From positions 8,900,140-8,964,139 of the forward strand of contig NC_040018.1 of NCBI RefSeq assembly GCF_000972845.2: a stretch of DNA of 64,000 nt. Direction: 5' to 3'. This document shows, piece after piece, positions 35,863 to 50,145 of the stretch (the stretch's first letter is position 1; each line of letters begins with the position of its first letter). This stretch comes from Larimichthys crocea. Lineage: Eukaryota > Chordata > Actinopteri > Sciaenidae. The notes below the pieces were generated by a model. The model was not told where the DNA came from, searched no databases, and worked only from the letters and a program-made list of their open reading frames with translations. The position numbers and the translations under genes are program-made.

Positions 35863-38797
35863 GTCTACATATAACATCACACTATTTTTGTGGGTGCTGT
35901 CTGCAGCACTCTCGCTCAATATTGGACCAATTTCAGAAATTGGTGAGAAATGTCTTTTGAGCAGCTGTTTTGAAATGCTATATTATTAGTTCCATAAATA
36001 ATTATTGTTGGTTTAAGAAATCATTTTACAGACTATTTAATTTGTCTCATAACCTTGGAGCCTCTCCTTGCCTCTTATATGTGCACACATTTTCCAGCAA
36101 AAGGGCTGTACAAAAATATATGATAGTTTGCACTGCACAGGATCATCAAGCAGCTCCATCAATTCTTTTGAGATTTTAATTAACTGTAAGTAATAACTCA
36201 GAGTCTGGGAGATGACCTGATATGGTATATGTGATATATTAGAATGGGCTTTTATTCTACCTGCTGCCATATTTTGTTTATTTACTTCAATAAATAGAGA
36301 GTAAAGTTCATGCAAATGCATCTATGCACACTATAATACCATTAGTGCAAATATTGTGAGACATTCATGTCGCCCCAGAGGAAACTGAGTTTAGACTTTT
36401 ACTTACAGTAAAAGTTACAGACAGATTTTATGGAGCTCAGCCATTATCCTGAGGACAGCTACTTCATTCCAAACAATTTGACTGGATGAACATGGGATCT
36501 CTGTGTTACAGCTCATGTGTCTGAAGTACAGGATGCCATTTACGATGATCCTGACTGATCTGGTCACAGTGATGGTAGAATTAATGATTAGGAATAAGTA
36601 ATGAAAGTGAAAATGATAAGTAACTGCTGCTGTGCCACATGCATAAAAATGTGCACAGCCTCATTATTTATTTGGAGACATTCCAGCTGAGGTGTGATGG
36701 CTTCAGCTTTTTAACACATTTTAATATTTCCTCAATGAATGTAATGCTTCAACCAACTGAACATCAGTACTGAAAGGAAAGGTGTTGACTTGAGATGGTG
36801 GTGGTGATTTTTGAGGTGTGTTTGTGCGTGTGTGTGTGTTTGTGAGTGTGTGAGCTTATCAACTAAAACCAAGCAAACTGCGACTTCTACGCTCTTTGTA
36901 ATGTTTAAGGAACCGATCTCTGAAGTGGAATATGTTCTATGACATCCAGACATCGTGCTGTGTGCAGAGGAAGCCACAGCTACTGTAGTTGGTGTGAGTT
37001 TTGTTTGTGTGTTGTGGACTGGACTGACTTAATTCACCAAATCACTGTAATTGAACAGAGAGCTTGCCTAGAGATCACCCAGAATTTACAGTACACAAAG
37101 AGTCAATTAAACTAACAAATAAAACAGCATGAGGTAAATGTATGCTGGAAATTCTATGTTATTATGTTATGTATGTCACTCCAATCATGCACTTTTTATG
37201 AAGGCTTAAAGACATTTTCAGCATTGAAAAGGACTAAATGGTTCAAAATGACATTAGAGTAGAGCAGAGTACCCGATGGTTTGTCATTACTGTTTCACAT
37301 CCTTGAACAAGACATATCTAATTATTCAGTCTGCAATCATTTTTAACCTTTTGCATGTGGACTTTTAAGGCTCTGTGTATAATTTGCTCTCATTTATTAG
37401 ATTCTGAAAAACACCACCTTATCATCCATTTCTGTTTAATAGCCATATATGGATCTGCTAAGAAAGCCTTGCATTCCTTCAAACCAAATTCCCCTCACTC
37501 AGTCCACCTGTTGTTAGTAAACGTGAAATACACAAATTGCATACACAGCCTCTCCCCTGACTATACGCACAAACACACTGCCCAAAGAAACAAGGTATTT
37601 CCCCAGGGCTATTCCTCAGCTCTTAATATGTGACTTTTTCATTGGTTATGTTATTCACACTTCAACTGCTTCTCAAGATACTCGTTCTGTGGATCCTGGA
37701 AAACCCACACAGAGATGTGTGTTTGAAAAACCATGGGCATGCACTGACACACACATCTCATTGGTGTTCTGCAGACAGCTCATTTCTCATCCAAGTATTC
37801 CTTTGTTGTACTGCTAATTTTCCTGCCGCTGCTCTCTTCCAGGACTGAAAGAGGAAAGACAAATGTGCACACACGTGGACACGCATATACAGTGAAATAA
37901 CACAGCCATGTACATGTATACAGCATGTACAATACGTGCCACAAATAAAAGAGTGACATGTCACTTCACTGCCTTTAGACACAGAAACACATAAGCATGA
38001 TAATAAAGCAACATTACATGAGAGTGTGCTTTACTTTCATTGGCACGATGAGTTGTGCAGAGTTGTGTAGTGCTAATACTGACGGTAAAGTACACCCTGT
38101 CATGTAATATTGGGATTATACAACAATTACCAACTTAAATAAAACATAGAATCCAAAGGTATTTGTATTTTGGGGAAATCTGCTCTCATAATTCTACCTT
38201 TTTTTTTAATTTATTTTATTTTATTATTATTTTTTTTTATATTTTTGCTTGGATTATCTCCCTTTGCATGGAGACACACAGGGTTCAACTAATACCTGGA
38301 AAACAGTCAGGAATCGGTCATGGCAGTAGTCTCTTATATGTATTGGAACCCAATTTACTACTCCAACACGTACAGTAGTCTGACCCTTAGTAAAGACCTG
38401 GATAAACACCACACATATGAGCACCAAACTACTTTGTTAGTTTTTGTTTTTTTTGGGATAACTCCACAGTGTTCTAAAGTCCAAAAGTCAAAATGCATGT
38501 CTTTAATGCATTTCCTATACATGTATAGAAACTACCAAATACTGAGAACTGACAAGGAGTACAATGACTCCTTGACGGAGTATGAGTATGATGATGATGA
38601 TAAATTGATGACACAGAGTAACCAAGTCATTGAATAATGTAGGAAGTACTGAAAACACAGATGGAATGAAGCAATGGCTATGTCAGCCTCCCATCTGGTT
38701 AATTTCCTGCGTTTTATAATTGCCTGCCCACACACATATTGGACCAATAAAATTACTGGACAGACATAATCATCCGATTAAAAACAAACAAAAAAAA

Positions 38798-39515
38798 AAG
38801 TGTAAACAAAGCAAAATATTTTACATACATAAATTATGTACATTTTATTTTACATTCTTCAAAGTAACAACCTTTTGCTTTGAGGACAGCTTTGCGCACT
38901 CTTTCTCTCAACCAGCTTTATGAGGTCGTCAGGTGGAATGATTTTTAATTAACAGGTGTGCCTTCATAAAAGTTAAATAGTATAAAATTGAATGAAATAA
39001 TTCAACCACTGTAGTAATTCTTATTATGGCAAGATCTGCTCAGCTAAGTAAAGAGAAAAGACAGTCCATCATTACTTTAAATCATTAAGGTCAGTAAAGC
39101 CTGAAAATTTTAAGAACTTCAAAAAAAAAATCTTCAAGTGCAGTTACATCAAATTATACGATGAAACCAGCTCTTATAAGGACCGCCCCAGGAAAAGAAG
39201 TCCAAAGTTACCTCTGCTGCAGAGGAAAAGTTCATTACAGTTGCCAGCCTTAGAAATTGCCAATTAATAGAAACTCAGAGCCCACATAAATGCTTCATAG
39301 AGATACAAAAGCTGTCATCAAAGTGGATACTAAATCTAAAATACAGAACATATTTTGCTTTGTTTACACTTTTTGTTCACCACATAATTCTAAATGTGTC
39401 ATTTCACAGTGATGTCTTCAGTGTTAATCTACAATGTGGAAAATAAGTTTAAAAAAACAAAAAACACACTGAATAAGAAGGTGTGTCCAAAATGTTTACA
39501 TGGGTATATATTAGT
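38798..39515 (+). mobile_element. Tc1/mariner element with deleted transposase
   Basis: The left part holds cattcttcaaagtaacaacc, then caggtgtgccttcataaaag. The middle translates to parts of the Tc1 DNA-binding region (KDRPRKRSPKVTSAAEEKF, then ITVASLRNCQL), in the plus frame and with errors. The sequence then jumps at about 39310 to the 3' flank (tttgctttgtttacactttt, caccacataattctaaatgt) and the terminal repeat aagaaggtgtgtccaaaatg. The catalytic DDE part is deleted and the 5' terminal repeat appears lost. Confidence 0.8.
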
Positions 39516-42500
39516 GTGTATGACTGGAGGCTCAGAGGAAACATCTATGCCTGTATTTCCATGTTGGCAATGCCCCCCTAATTCTCTAAGCACCAGACAA
39601 TCTGAGACATAGTTTTAGTCACAATGGGCAAACCCTCCAATCCTCTTATGGCAGCTTTGTTTTGCTCATTCACTGTCTCTTGGGAATTGCGTTTGTTAAC
39701 ATCGGCCTGGCAGCTGTAATCCCACCCCCAACCCCCTCATTCCCCTAATCTCATTATTAATCCCAGCGCCTCTTTTATCTGCATGTTCCTCCTTCAATCT
39801 TGGGCCATAATCTCTTTTTGTGTGTTGGTATGTGTTGAGGTGGGGGTTATAAAATCCTCTGGAACAGAGAACTATCTTATAGTAATTATATCATGTATGA
39901 TCTCTTATTGTATCTACATTATTTTTTTCTCCCTTCATCTCTCCTGTGCTTCCTCTCTTCTACTTATATCCCTCTGGTCTTCAGCTTTCCTAGTTTTCTT
40001 TTATTCTCTTCATTACTTTTAATCCCACTACGTATATGATTGCTCTATTCTTTTCCTGAATTAATTTATTCTTTACTTCTCTTCCCCATTTTACCTGTAT
40101 TTTTTTCCATCCTTGACATCCAATTTCTCTCCTCCTCTAAACCCAGAGAATCATGCAGCAGATGTTACAGAGCTCAGGTACTGTAGTGTGATTGAAAATG
40201 TGACAGTCATGCAGCACCTGTGTCTCCAGGTTGACAACTTTGCCTGGTTCTCTCCTTGTCATGTATTTGGCTGATACTTCACAAAGAAACATTTTCTGCA
40301 CTTTTATTCTGCCCTACATTCACTTTTCATAAAGGACATGCAGCAGATATTTTAAAAGGCAGCAGAAGCTGCAATTTATCATTCATACCATTTTAACTTG
40401 TTCATCACAAGTAAAGGCTTAGTCTCCTGCTTTAGAGGAGACATTTAGAACAATGGGGTCAATAGAGAAAGCTTACCTTAGACCCTACTTTTCACTCTTT
40501 AAATAATCATGGTTAAATGAAGATGAATTTGTCCAGCATTACTTTCAAGTACACGATTAATTAAATGGAGAGGAAGCAGATGTCCAGGCCGAAAGAGGAG
40601 TGTGTCACGATAGGTGAAACAATGCAAGCAGAGGTTTTACAGTGCAGATACAGTGACACTTCAATATAAATGTTCAGGGAGGTGACACATTTAAAGAGAA
40701 ATCAGTCACTTGCTTGCTTGTTGCTTGACTACAGCAAGTCTCCAGAACAATTTCAGTACTCTCTTAATTCTCCAAGTCTGAACTCTGCTATACTAATCAA
40801 CAGAATTCCTCCCTCCTTCGTGTCCAATGATGGTAATGACACACATATATCTGTATATCTGTATTTCCCACTATTAAGTTGTTTCAGTTAATATTGAATT
40901 CTGCTTCAGTTTTTTTTCTGCCTTTCTTTCACAGCTTACAAAACCAGATTTTTTAATTGTGCATCTAACAGTTTGAAGCTCTTCGGGAAACAGTCATAAT
41001 GACTACCTACCCTTAGTCATAAAAGGTCAGGACATTTAACAAGTGAAGCACAGCAGAAACTCCTACTTTCTGCTGCAAATGCACTACACAGAGCTGAAGA
41101 AAGTGCAGCAAAGACTTCACGTCAAGGTTTCCCCTATCACTGAAAGGCATAACGAAATGTTGTCGTCCTGGGACAGAGAGTATCTACACCTTTGGAATAA
41201 CCGTGGTATGGAAACACCTCAGCACAAGACAGGAAATGCCTGGACAAACAACAGTGACCCTTGCTGAAATATACACCATAAAACTACAGAAAAAGCAACA
41301 CAATGCTCTTGATGACTTTTCTCACACTTCCAACCACACATCCCAAGTCCCCCCCTTCCTTTAACAGACTGAAATGTATTAGAATCAGGACAGCAATGTT
41401 CTGTACCAGTTGTGCCTTTAACTTTTAATTCACTGTGACGTTATTATTTCTGTCTGTAAGACACTGTAAGGGGATGTGAACATCCTTATGGGAATGACTG
41501 CTTGTTTTAATTATGTATTATTATTTCCATTCAGTGACACCATGTACCTAGTATAAAATCATCTGGATTTGTTTGGAATAACAGTAGACATACGACATCT
41601 AGATTTTATAAAATACATGATCATTCCTCACCTAGCCACAACAGTTAGGAATCTACAAATTCACTGGGATAGGAGGATGAATCTAAAGATAGTAAATGAA
41701 ACACAACTGGAACCAGGTGAGACCAAGAACAAAACGGAATACTGGTCAATATTGTTATGATGTTCAATACTGCAGTGGATCTCACACTAATCCGATCTTG
41801 CTGTAGAAAATGTATAAGATATAGTATAATTGGAAAAATATGTTGCTTGATGACTTAAGGAAGCGGCGAGTAGGATTTAGTGGCATCTAGCAGTGTAGTT
41901 TATGATTCCAACCCCTTGCCTCGTGTTCTTCTTTCTAGCATGAGGAGGAGAAACTATGGATACGGATGCAAAATGCATGAAAAGGTCTCATCAAGGTCTC
42001 ACAGATCTTACACAATAGAATACCTTCATTTGTGATGCCTATAGCTATAAGGATATCTAAGTAATACTAATACTAACTAAGTAATAAAAGGCACCTCAAC
42101 ATTCAAAACAATGCAACATTGTTTGCAGGAAAATTAACAGGGAGAGAATGAGAGGAGAAAATGTCCACCTCAAATGCTTGTGTATTCATGTGCGTGTATG
42201 TGCATGTGTGTAATCCAGGGATTATGTCTAACGTGTATCCAGCCAGTCATCCTGCTCTGGTCCAGCAGTGAGCTACATTACACGCTGGCTCCGGCCAGCC
42301 AGAATGAAATCCTGCCCTTTTCACTCACTGCTTCTAATTAAATGAAGCTGAAGGGTAAAATTAACTTCTCCAACACAGCAAGAAAGCTTAGTGGACACGT
42401 GTGCAGTGAGACTTTATGTTCATCTGTGGTCACATATGTTCAAAGGGGGTATGCATGTGTGGAGCTGAACATCTATGTCTATGTCTATGCTTCAGAATTG

Positions 42501-43505
42501 CATATTTGAATATCTTAAGCATAGAACACCTGTCACAGCAGCTGGGACAACAATTTTTCTGCCAGTGGTCTGATGTAAATGTATATGTGCTTCACTGGTT
42601 CCCTGTGCAAATGTAGATCTCTCTACATTTTCATTTCAAACTTAAATCTGTCATTAATTTCAGTTGTAATCCTAATTTTAGTGTTATTAGATATGAATGT
42701 CAAACAGATTTTTCTTTTTTTCCTCAAAATTAAGTACTTATATTTGGACTCAGTTCTACAGGCTAGACAAATTAATAGCTGCTACTACTACGCCCATTGA
42801 GCAGCTTAACCACTAATTAGCAAATGTAAAGAACCTCAGTTTGTTAAATGGTGTGGCCTTTTCTTTGATTGTCCACCAATTTTGGTCTGTATTTAGCTTT
42901 AAGTTACAGTTACCAGTGCAAGTTTATTTATATTGTATCTCAGACAGGTTCACAGGCTTAACTAACATGGACAGCATATGATTTGAGCACCAAATTTACC
43001 TGTTGGCAGATAAGACAGATCACTTTATCCTAACCACAAAGTAAGAGTTGATCAGTGTTTTCTTAAACCTGCTTTGATCCTGATCCTGGTGGCTTTTCCA
43101 TCTCACTACCACATTAAACTATTGAAATCGCTAGCTTAACATGACTTTAACACAATCTTCCTAACAAAGAAGCCAAAAAAGACAAATAGCTCATAGTGCA
43201 ATACCACTGTTGGAACTATGGACAGTTGTACATGTATTATATTATTTCTGATCAAAAACTTGCGATTTGACAACTTTGCTATCTTAGAAAAAAACATGGA
43301 ATATTTTTTTTTTTTAGCTAGCTGTACATGAAGTAACCACAGCTAAATTCACTACACTGTATGATCAGTAGTATAATCAGTGTCAGGTCAGCTAGCCACT
43401 TAGCCTCATCATGCAACAAATATTGTTATATACAACATGAATAAACAAAAGCTGCAGTAGTTATAGACAACATCAAGGTCTGGATGGTTCTACCATCTAC
43501 ATTGT

Positions 43506-44070
43506 AGCGCAACCAGGGCTCTAAATTAACACCCGCCAACTCGCCAAATGCGGGTGAAAATACATTTTGGCATGTATTAAAACAAACTCACTAGCCAGCT
43601 TGGCTGGTGATAAATGAGGCCCTTTACCATTTATTTCGCGGGACACGTGATCGCGGAACCCGCACAGCCCGTGCTCTCACTGGTCAAACAGGCTTCCCGG
43701 CGCGTTGCGTGAGCATGGCGTATTTGGTCCGTCCTGCACGTGACTTCAAACCCCACCGGGTTTTAATGTTTTCTTTTTATTGTTATGTACAAAAAAATTG
43801 GTCATATTAGACCCTGAATAGTATGTAAGGGTTAATGAGTAATAAAATGTTAGGATCATTTTTGTATGTAAGTTCCCAACTTGATTGTAAGATTAATTTA
43901 AAGCTTTAGTTAATAAAATTATCAAATTAATTCAGTTGCTCTCATAATCTGTCTTTTTTGCACGGGAAAAAATGTGGCTAGTGGAAATTCTGATTAGCTG
44001 GTAACTTCAGAAACTTACCATCCACATTGGCTGGTGATCAAAAAAGTTAATTTAGAGCCCTGAGCGCAAC
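43506..44070. mobile_element. Non-autonomous hAT-like DNA transposon with 8-bp target duplication
   Basis: The 549-bp element (43514-44062) starts CAGGGCTCTAAATTAAC and ends with its exact reverse complement (17-bp terminal repeats). It is flanked on both sides by the perfect 8-bp duplication AGCGCAAC (43506-43513 and 44063-44070). Eight-bp duplications and a CAGGG-type end fit the hAT superfamily. The copies of agcttggctggtga and attggctggtgatc near the ends are subterminal repeats. A short frame (43607-43810) including MAYLVRPARDFKPHRVLM may be the remnant of an element-encoded N-terminus. No transposase remains. Confidence 0.9.
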
Positions 44071-46137
44071 TGTAGCTTTGTTTAACTATATAAAATGTCA
44101 CCCCTATAGAGTTCAACAATATGCATCAGAAGATTCCAGCTTGCAGTGTAAAAAAATGAGTCTTAATTTCATCATAACTTTCAAAATCTGGAGATATATA
44201 CAGTTGAGACAGCGATAAAAGCTTAGGTCTCAACATTGGCGTTTCATTTAATTGGTTGCAAAGAGCCCTTCACAACCATTAAAGATCCAGGCCTGAGGAC
44301 ACACAAAGCATCAGGCTGAATTACACAAAGTTAAACAGGGTCATGTCTCGTCTACCACTAGAAGCACCAAAGAGCTTATTTCGTCATCATGTTTGTAGTT
44401 AAAAGGATTTGTTGAAACGCTCTCACCCCAGTTTTGGCCTTGTTTACAGAATGATTTATGCTAATGAAGACACTTTCCTTCAGTTCACTTTGAAACAAGA
44501 ACTGGCAGTATGTGACAGGATACATGCTACATTTTTTCCTCACCGGGTAGGAGGCTGTGAAAGATTTGCTTCTATTTATAACACTAGGTAACACAGAAGC
44601 AAACAAGAGCTGTATTTTAAGTCAGACCCCGCCAAGAAGATTCTAAGAAATATATTTTTTCATCTGCAAGTCAGTCTCCATAGTAGTAGAAAAGCCAGGC
44701 AATTAAACCCTGTCAGGAACTGCAACACTGATGGTCTGCATTCACCAAGGCCTTGTGAACTAAATGTTATGAACACAAATGTTGCAAAATCTGAGCATGG
44801 TGACACTAATGGTGAGACTTCAAATTAAAGCAAGTGCTTTCATGTAGGAAAAGTGGGGGAAATGCTGATTTTTTTAATAATGAACAAATGGATGGACACA
44901 TGACTAGAAATGTAAATCTTGGATTTGAAGTGGGACAGGGATAAATTGTTGTTTTTTGGTTGCCTAAGGAAAACTATGACCAAACTAATCAGACAGTGTT
45001 TGTCAAAGTTTGCAGGAAACATACTTGTGTTGCAGAGTTGATGGTATCAAAACCCATCATAATTCTTGGTATGTACTTTTCTGACTTGACTGTGTTCTCT
45101 AACCAAAATCTATAAATTTTCAATGGTGAAGGGTTTAATTTAAGGCATGTTTTTAAACTCTATGTGCAGAAATGTTACCCATTCTTCAAGAACAGAAGGT
45201 ATGTAAGATTTGTCTCATTCAGGCAGATGGAATTTCAAGCAATCACTTTCCTCCTTGCATATCTGCTTGACATTTTTGTGTCCTCCCTGTATCAAGGACA
45301 GTGGCTTATTTCTCATACAATCTCATACATTTATTTTTTTTTGCCGTTTTTCTTGGCATGTGAGTGCCAATATGCAAAATTATATACTGAGTAGGTGAGC
45401 TTTGGCATTGGTATTAGAGGATGAATGGAACAACCATTCAAGTGTTTCATTGTTAGTGGAAGGAAGGGGGACAAGCCATCCTTGGTGTTTATACATTCAG
45501 AAATATAAAAATTTAGCCTGAAATTAAATAGCTGGAGCAAGGTTAAAAAAGAAAAAAAGATTGTTTTGTGGTTATATCCTGTGGCTAGTTTTCCATTTTC
45601 ACCCCCCTCTCTGCTGTCTTAGAAGAGCACAGAGAACTGTTATGACGTCTCAGTGCAACACTGTCTTCTACAAATAACATTCATAATAGGAGGTCTTCCC
45701 AAAAAGTTTTGGGCCTGAACTAAAATAGAAGGGTGGAAAATGTAGCATGTGCCCTGTTTAAAATAGACCCCATAATAAACAGACGTCATCCAAAATGTGT
45801 TGGACCAGAAGAGACCCAAACAGATAGAGAAGATGAACACTGGCAGCAGCATAATGCCCCACCAATTAAAAAGCTGCTGTGAAACCTGACCTCAGAAAGT
45901 GAAATATGTTTAGATCACATGACCAGACTTGACAGTGAGTCCACTTGGACTCACTCTATTTGACATATTGACACGAGAGGCTCAGCAGTACAACCAACTG
46001 AGTTGGGTCCTGAGTCTGGTCCCAGTTGCTAGGTATTAACTCCACTACCTACTTTTCAAATTTCAATTTGCACCTACCTTTGTAACCAAACCTAGACAAA
46101 AAGCTAAGGGATCATCTTCACATCTAATATTTCATAG

Positions 46138-46215
46138 CAATTCAAGTTTCAAGTTTATGTGTCGTATAAGTTAACACAGGGTCAACAATACAATGAAATC
46201 TGCTGGTCAAGAACT
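46138..46215 (-). mobile_element. LINE 3' tail, minus strand
   Basis: On the minus strand it reads gatttcattgtattgttgac, then gtgttaacttatacgacaca and aaacttgaaacttgaatt, the usual end of fish LINE copies with a short TTGAAAC-type tandem tail. Only the tail is present. Confidence 0.55.
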
Positions 46216-49200
46216 GGTCAGCTCAGCATAAGAGCACTAATTCATCCAATAGTTTGAGATGTTTCAGTTTTCAACCAATATTTGTCATCCCTAGAGCAAT
46301 GCTGCTAAATTTTTAGCAGGTCTCGCAATACTGGTAGAAACTTGCCAGACATCAAGCTATGCACTTGTGTCTAAACAACAGTGGTTCAGATCAATCAGCA
46401 TCCCACGAGGAACTGCTGGCAGCTACGGCATGAGCTATAGGCAGTGTCGTGTTTGAGAAGCGAGTGTTTCCTTATTACAGGAAAAGCAAAGAATGACACT
46501 GAAGGTTTTTCTGGATGGAAAACATGTTCACGCTCCTTTTCCGACGGACTACAGTAAGAGTTTCACTGTGTTGTATGGTTCGTTGATCTGACTGGTTGAA
46601 ATTAGCCAGTGATAGATGGCGATGAGACAGATGGTTCATCCAATCACCTGCCCTGTATTTTATTGAACCAGATGGTTTTGTGTAACAAACCATCTGCTGC
46701 AGTCAGGTTAACATGCTGCTACCATGTAAAAAAAAAAGAAAAAAAAAAAGTATTATGTTTTCCCAAAATGCATTTTGTTGATGCAAATGGTTGTATAACA
46801 AATAATGGATAATGAATGCAGTTATGTGGTACCTCAACAGCCGTGTTCTTACTTGAAAGTAAATTAAACTAAAGGTGAGTAAACATTAGAAATTAAACTC
46901 CCTCAGACATGCTTAATATAACCACACCCTCCTTGCCTGAATAATGTAGCTGAAGCAGCCAACAGCTGTATGTGTGTACCAAGAATTCCCTTCAGTGTGA
47001 ATAAAAATACTGATCGCATTCACACGTTAATTTATTCATTTAGAGTTACAACAGGCCAGTGAGAAGCAACATACTCTGCTGTTAATGAGTAAAATAAATG
47101 TGAAAAGAAATGGGAGTTTAAATTAAGAGCTCAGTGGTTATGGGATTATTTGAACATAGTATTAAATAAAAAGGTTTCCCTATATCAAACCATCTTTTGT
47201 TTTGATTGGTTTATTTCCATCACATTTTCTAATCACCAACACTGTGTGAGCGTGTTTTCCTCTAAACTAAACGCAGCATGAACACGCCGGCGCAGTTACA
47301 TGCAAACACCGGAGGCATGTTGCCTTCATCTCCTCGGTGCAGTATCAAAAGCATATGCTTTGAGGTTATGTTCACTCCTTTAATTTCCTTTTAATTTCTC
47401 CCCGCACATCCATATTCTCTCCTGATCTCCTCATAAAATATATCAGTCTCCATTCACCATGGCTAGACAATACTGAAAGCTGGAAATGCCCTTAAAAGCA
47501 TTAATGTGAGAGCAGTTATTGTTTTCGTCCTCATATTCCTCTGATACACACTCCTGAGCTACTTTGTAGTTGGTATGTCAACGGCAACAGCCAAACCGGA
47601 ACCTTATTTATTGTGTCAAACTTCTTTCCTACAGAACCAAACAGCACATCACACATTATAAAGCTCTTAAGTCTAGAGGCCAGGTACTTTACCAGCTACG
47701 CTTCAGCACTGAGATTTCTTCAAGTCCAGCAAAATCAAAAAGTTGGCATAAAGCTAGCACCACAAGATGTTTACTGATCTTGATGTACCAAGAGGATGCA
47801 TTCAAACCTCAGGACAGGCCCGATATATCAATGTGTGTTTTCTTTCTCAGTATCAACACATCAGCATGAGTAGCTTGGGATTTCTCTATATATACACCCT
47901 GAGCCTGATCCTGTACACCAGCTGTAGGATTATCTAAACAGCATCAGCGGCTTACAACCTCACCTATGTATTGACTTTTCAAACATATAACTAATGCCCT
48001 GAGATTATTTATTCATGAATTCATTTCCAATTAGTTGACTATACTCGTTCATTATTAGAATTTTAAGCTTCTCATAGTGGGAAAATTGGTGTGCCAGTAT
48101 TACTGGAAATTGCATGAAAGTCTAGTATGTGCATCCAGAGCTGATGTGTCAACTGGCAGGTTAATTCAATGATTTAGATGATTTCCTCTTAAGTGCAAAG
48201 TGGTCTCAGTAAAATCGTGACTTTCCAGTTTTCATAAATGTACATATTTGAGTGTCAATATTAGATATTGACATGCAGTCAACAAGCAACTAACTTAAAG
48301 GTTTTTTGCAGAAACATTTTTGTACTTCAGGATAACCATTTCAGGGAAGTACATTTAAAGAGCTTAGACGTGGCTGTGAGTATCAACAGTGGAGGTACAA
48401 TCTTTGGATCATTAATGAAGCGCTGGAGTCAGTTTCTCAAAAGCCATATATACCGTCTCAGTTAATGTACGGTGAATAATCCTGTTGGTTCCACATCAGG
48501 TTCATGCCATTTAGATATAACAAAAATAAAAACAAGGTATGGAAAGATGTCCAGGTTTTCAGCATTATTGATTATACATTAAATTAAGCACTAAATTATT
48601 GCACAAATCTGCTAATGACCTGACAACACTGGAAATCGAAACAGACAGCAACTTTAAAGCATCTCAGCAGTTCACATCAGATGAATCATTACAATCAACC
48701 CGACATCCTGTTTCACGCAGAAAAACATCAGACCATGGAGGGAAAAATATATATAGTGTCAAATCAATTTCAGAAGACCTTTAAGTTGCTATGTCTTCAT
48801 GTAGGTCAGTTATGCTACAGTACGGAGACCTATTACCAAAAATCTTTTATGAGTTTTGGTAATAGAGTGTTGAATAATAACAATGTGTGTTAGAACAGTG
48901 ATATAATGATTTTGAACAGTAGTGGTGTACTAATTTTCCTGTGATACTTGTGCTATGCTAATGAGGATAATTAAGCAAACATGGTTGAACTTTGGCATTT
49001 CAAAATGACAATGCATGGTGATTTATTAAATCATTATATGTATAATTCAAGAGTATTGCAGTCTGTGTACTGCCGACCAACTTGCGGTAAAACAGTTTTT
49101 GTGAAGTGAGACCTCATAACCTCATAATGAGGCTTCAACTTTATAGCTAACAAGGCAGCTCAAACACAGACTATCCAACATGAACAGAGAGACAGAGGTT

Positions 49201-49867
49201 AAAGTAATTATCTCAAATTTTAACCTCCATAACCAGCCAACAGCAAAAACAAAGACAGCGAGAGACACAAAATAAAAAAGATTTGCCCGAAGTATTAAAT
49301 GAGTTCTCTACATGGCTTTCACTTCCACCTAAATCTCTAAACACACCACGGCAGAGAGCGAGAGACACATGAGACAGAGAGACATGTACACATACTGTAG
49401 ATATCCAATGCAGTGTACAATCATGTAAAAATTTTGCCTATTTTTTTTCCATCACCAGCCCACTTCTATTGTTATCAGCTCACTTCTCACTCTGCTGTTT
49501 TTTGTTTGCAAATATCCACTTTTGAATGCAAGTGATCATTTTCCATTAAAATCAAACCACGAGGAAACAACCCTGTTTACATGTAAACAGTTTCAAAATA
49601 TTGCATCAGTCATTTATTTATACTTTTAAGCAATTTCTGCTTCCGTCATATCTCAGCTCTATGCTCTGTCCTGTTGGGTAACTAAATGGCATTGATGTCT
49701 GAGGTTATTGTCTTTTCAGGCGTCATCAACTGAAAGGAGGATTTTTTTCAAGTTCTTTCATAGATGGATTCTTGTATCAAGATTTTGTAATTGCATCTAT
49801 AATGTAACTGGAATAACAAAAGTAAATTCATCTTATTTTTATTTCGTGGTGTTCATTTTCAACTCAC

Positions 49868-50145
49868 CTGTAGCCATGCTGAGTGTCCACACAGATGCCA
49901 CCATTGAAGCATGGGTTTCTGGGATACGCCGTGCAGGGCTGGTGGGATTGTTCTCTACCTGGGCAGGCGCACACAGCTGTGGATTCTACTGTCACAGATA
50001 CAAGACTCATAGTCCCGCAATCCACCACTGTGGGTGTGTCCCGCACATTCAAAGTGTTGGTGCAGCCACTGGCCCCAGCGCACTCGGAACTAGGACACTC
50101 ATCGACCCGGATTTGGAACACGCTGATCTGCAGGAATGACTGGAG
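49868..50145 (-). CDS. Cadherin exon 2: cysteine-rich linker and most of EGF domain 1
   Basis: This 278-nt exon gives residues 77-168 and two bases of Arg169. The acceptor is ctttcttcatccag at 50146 and the donor is TACAG|gtgagt. The N-terminal part (LQSFLQISVFQIRVDEC) continues the membrane-proximal region. A cysteine-rich segment follows (C92, C98, C104, C119, C135, C137). The first three cysteines of an EGF domain come next: C147, C155 and C161, in CFNGGICVDTQHGY, with the usual Gly-Tyr before the fourth cysteine in the next exon. The residues that make EGF domains bind calcium are not evident. Phase-2 splitting of an EGF domain after Tyr is unremarkable. The opposite-strand frame at 49708-50139 is a shadow of this exon. 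Confidence 0.93.

Larger units (their letters stand above)
34745..49867 (-). other. Cadherin intron 2
   Basis: This is the largest intron in the window (15.1 kb). It contains a short LINE fragment (35740-35862), a Tc1 remnant (38798-39515), a non-autonomous hAT-like element (43506-44070) and a LINE 3' tail (46138-46215). The stretches 34745-35735, 35865-38790, 39520-43500, 44075-46130 and 46220-49867 show no convincing gene, RNA or element. A weak TG run lies at 36824-36848. Confidence 0.8.

Noticed and set aside
45965..46040. tRNA-like or tRNA-derived SINE head (gaggctcagcagtac...gagtctggtccc)
   Set aside because: The A- and B-box resemblances are too weak and no cloverleaf can be drawn.
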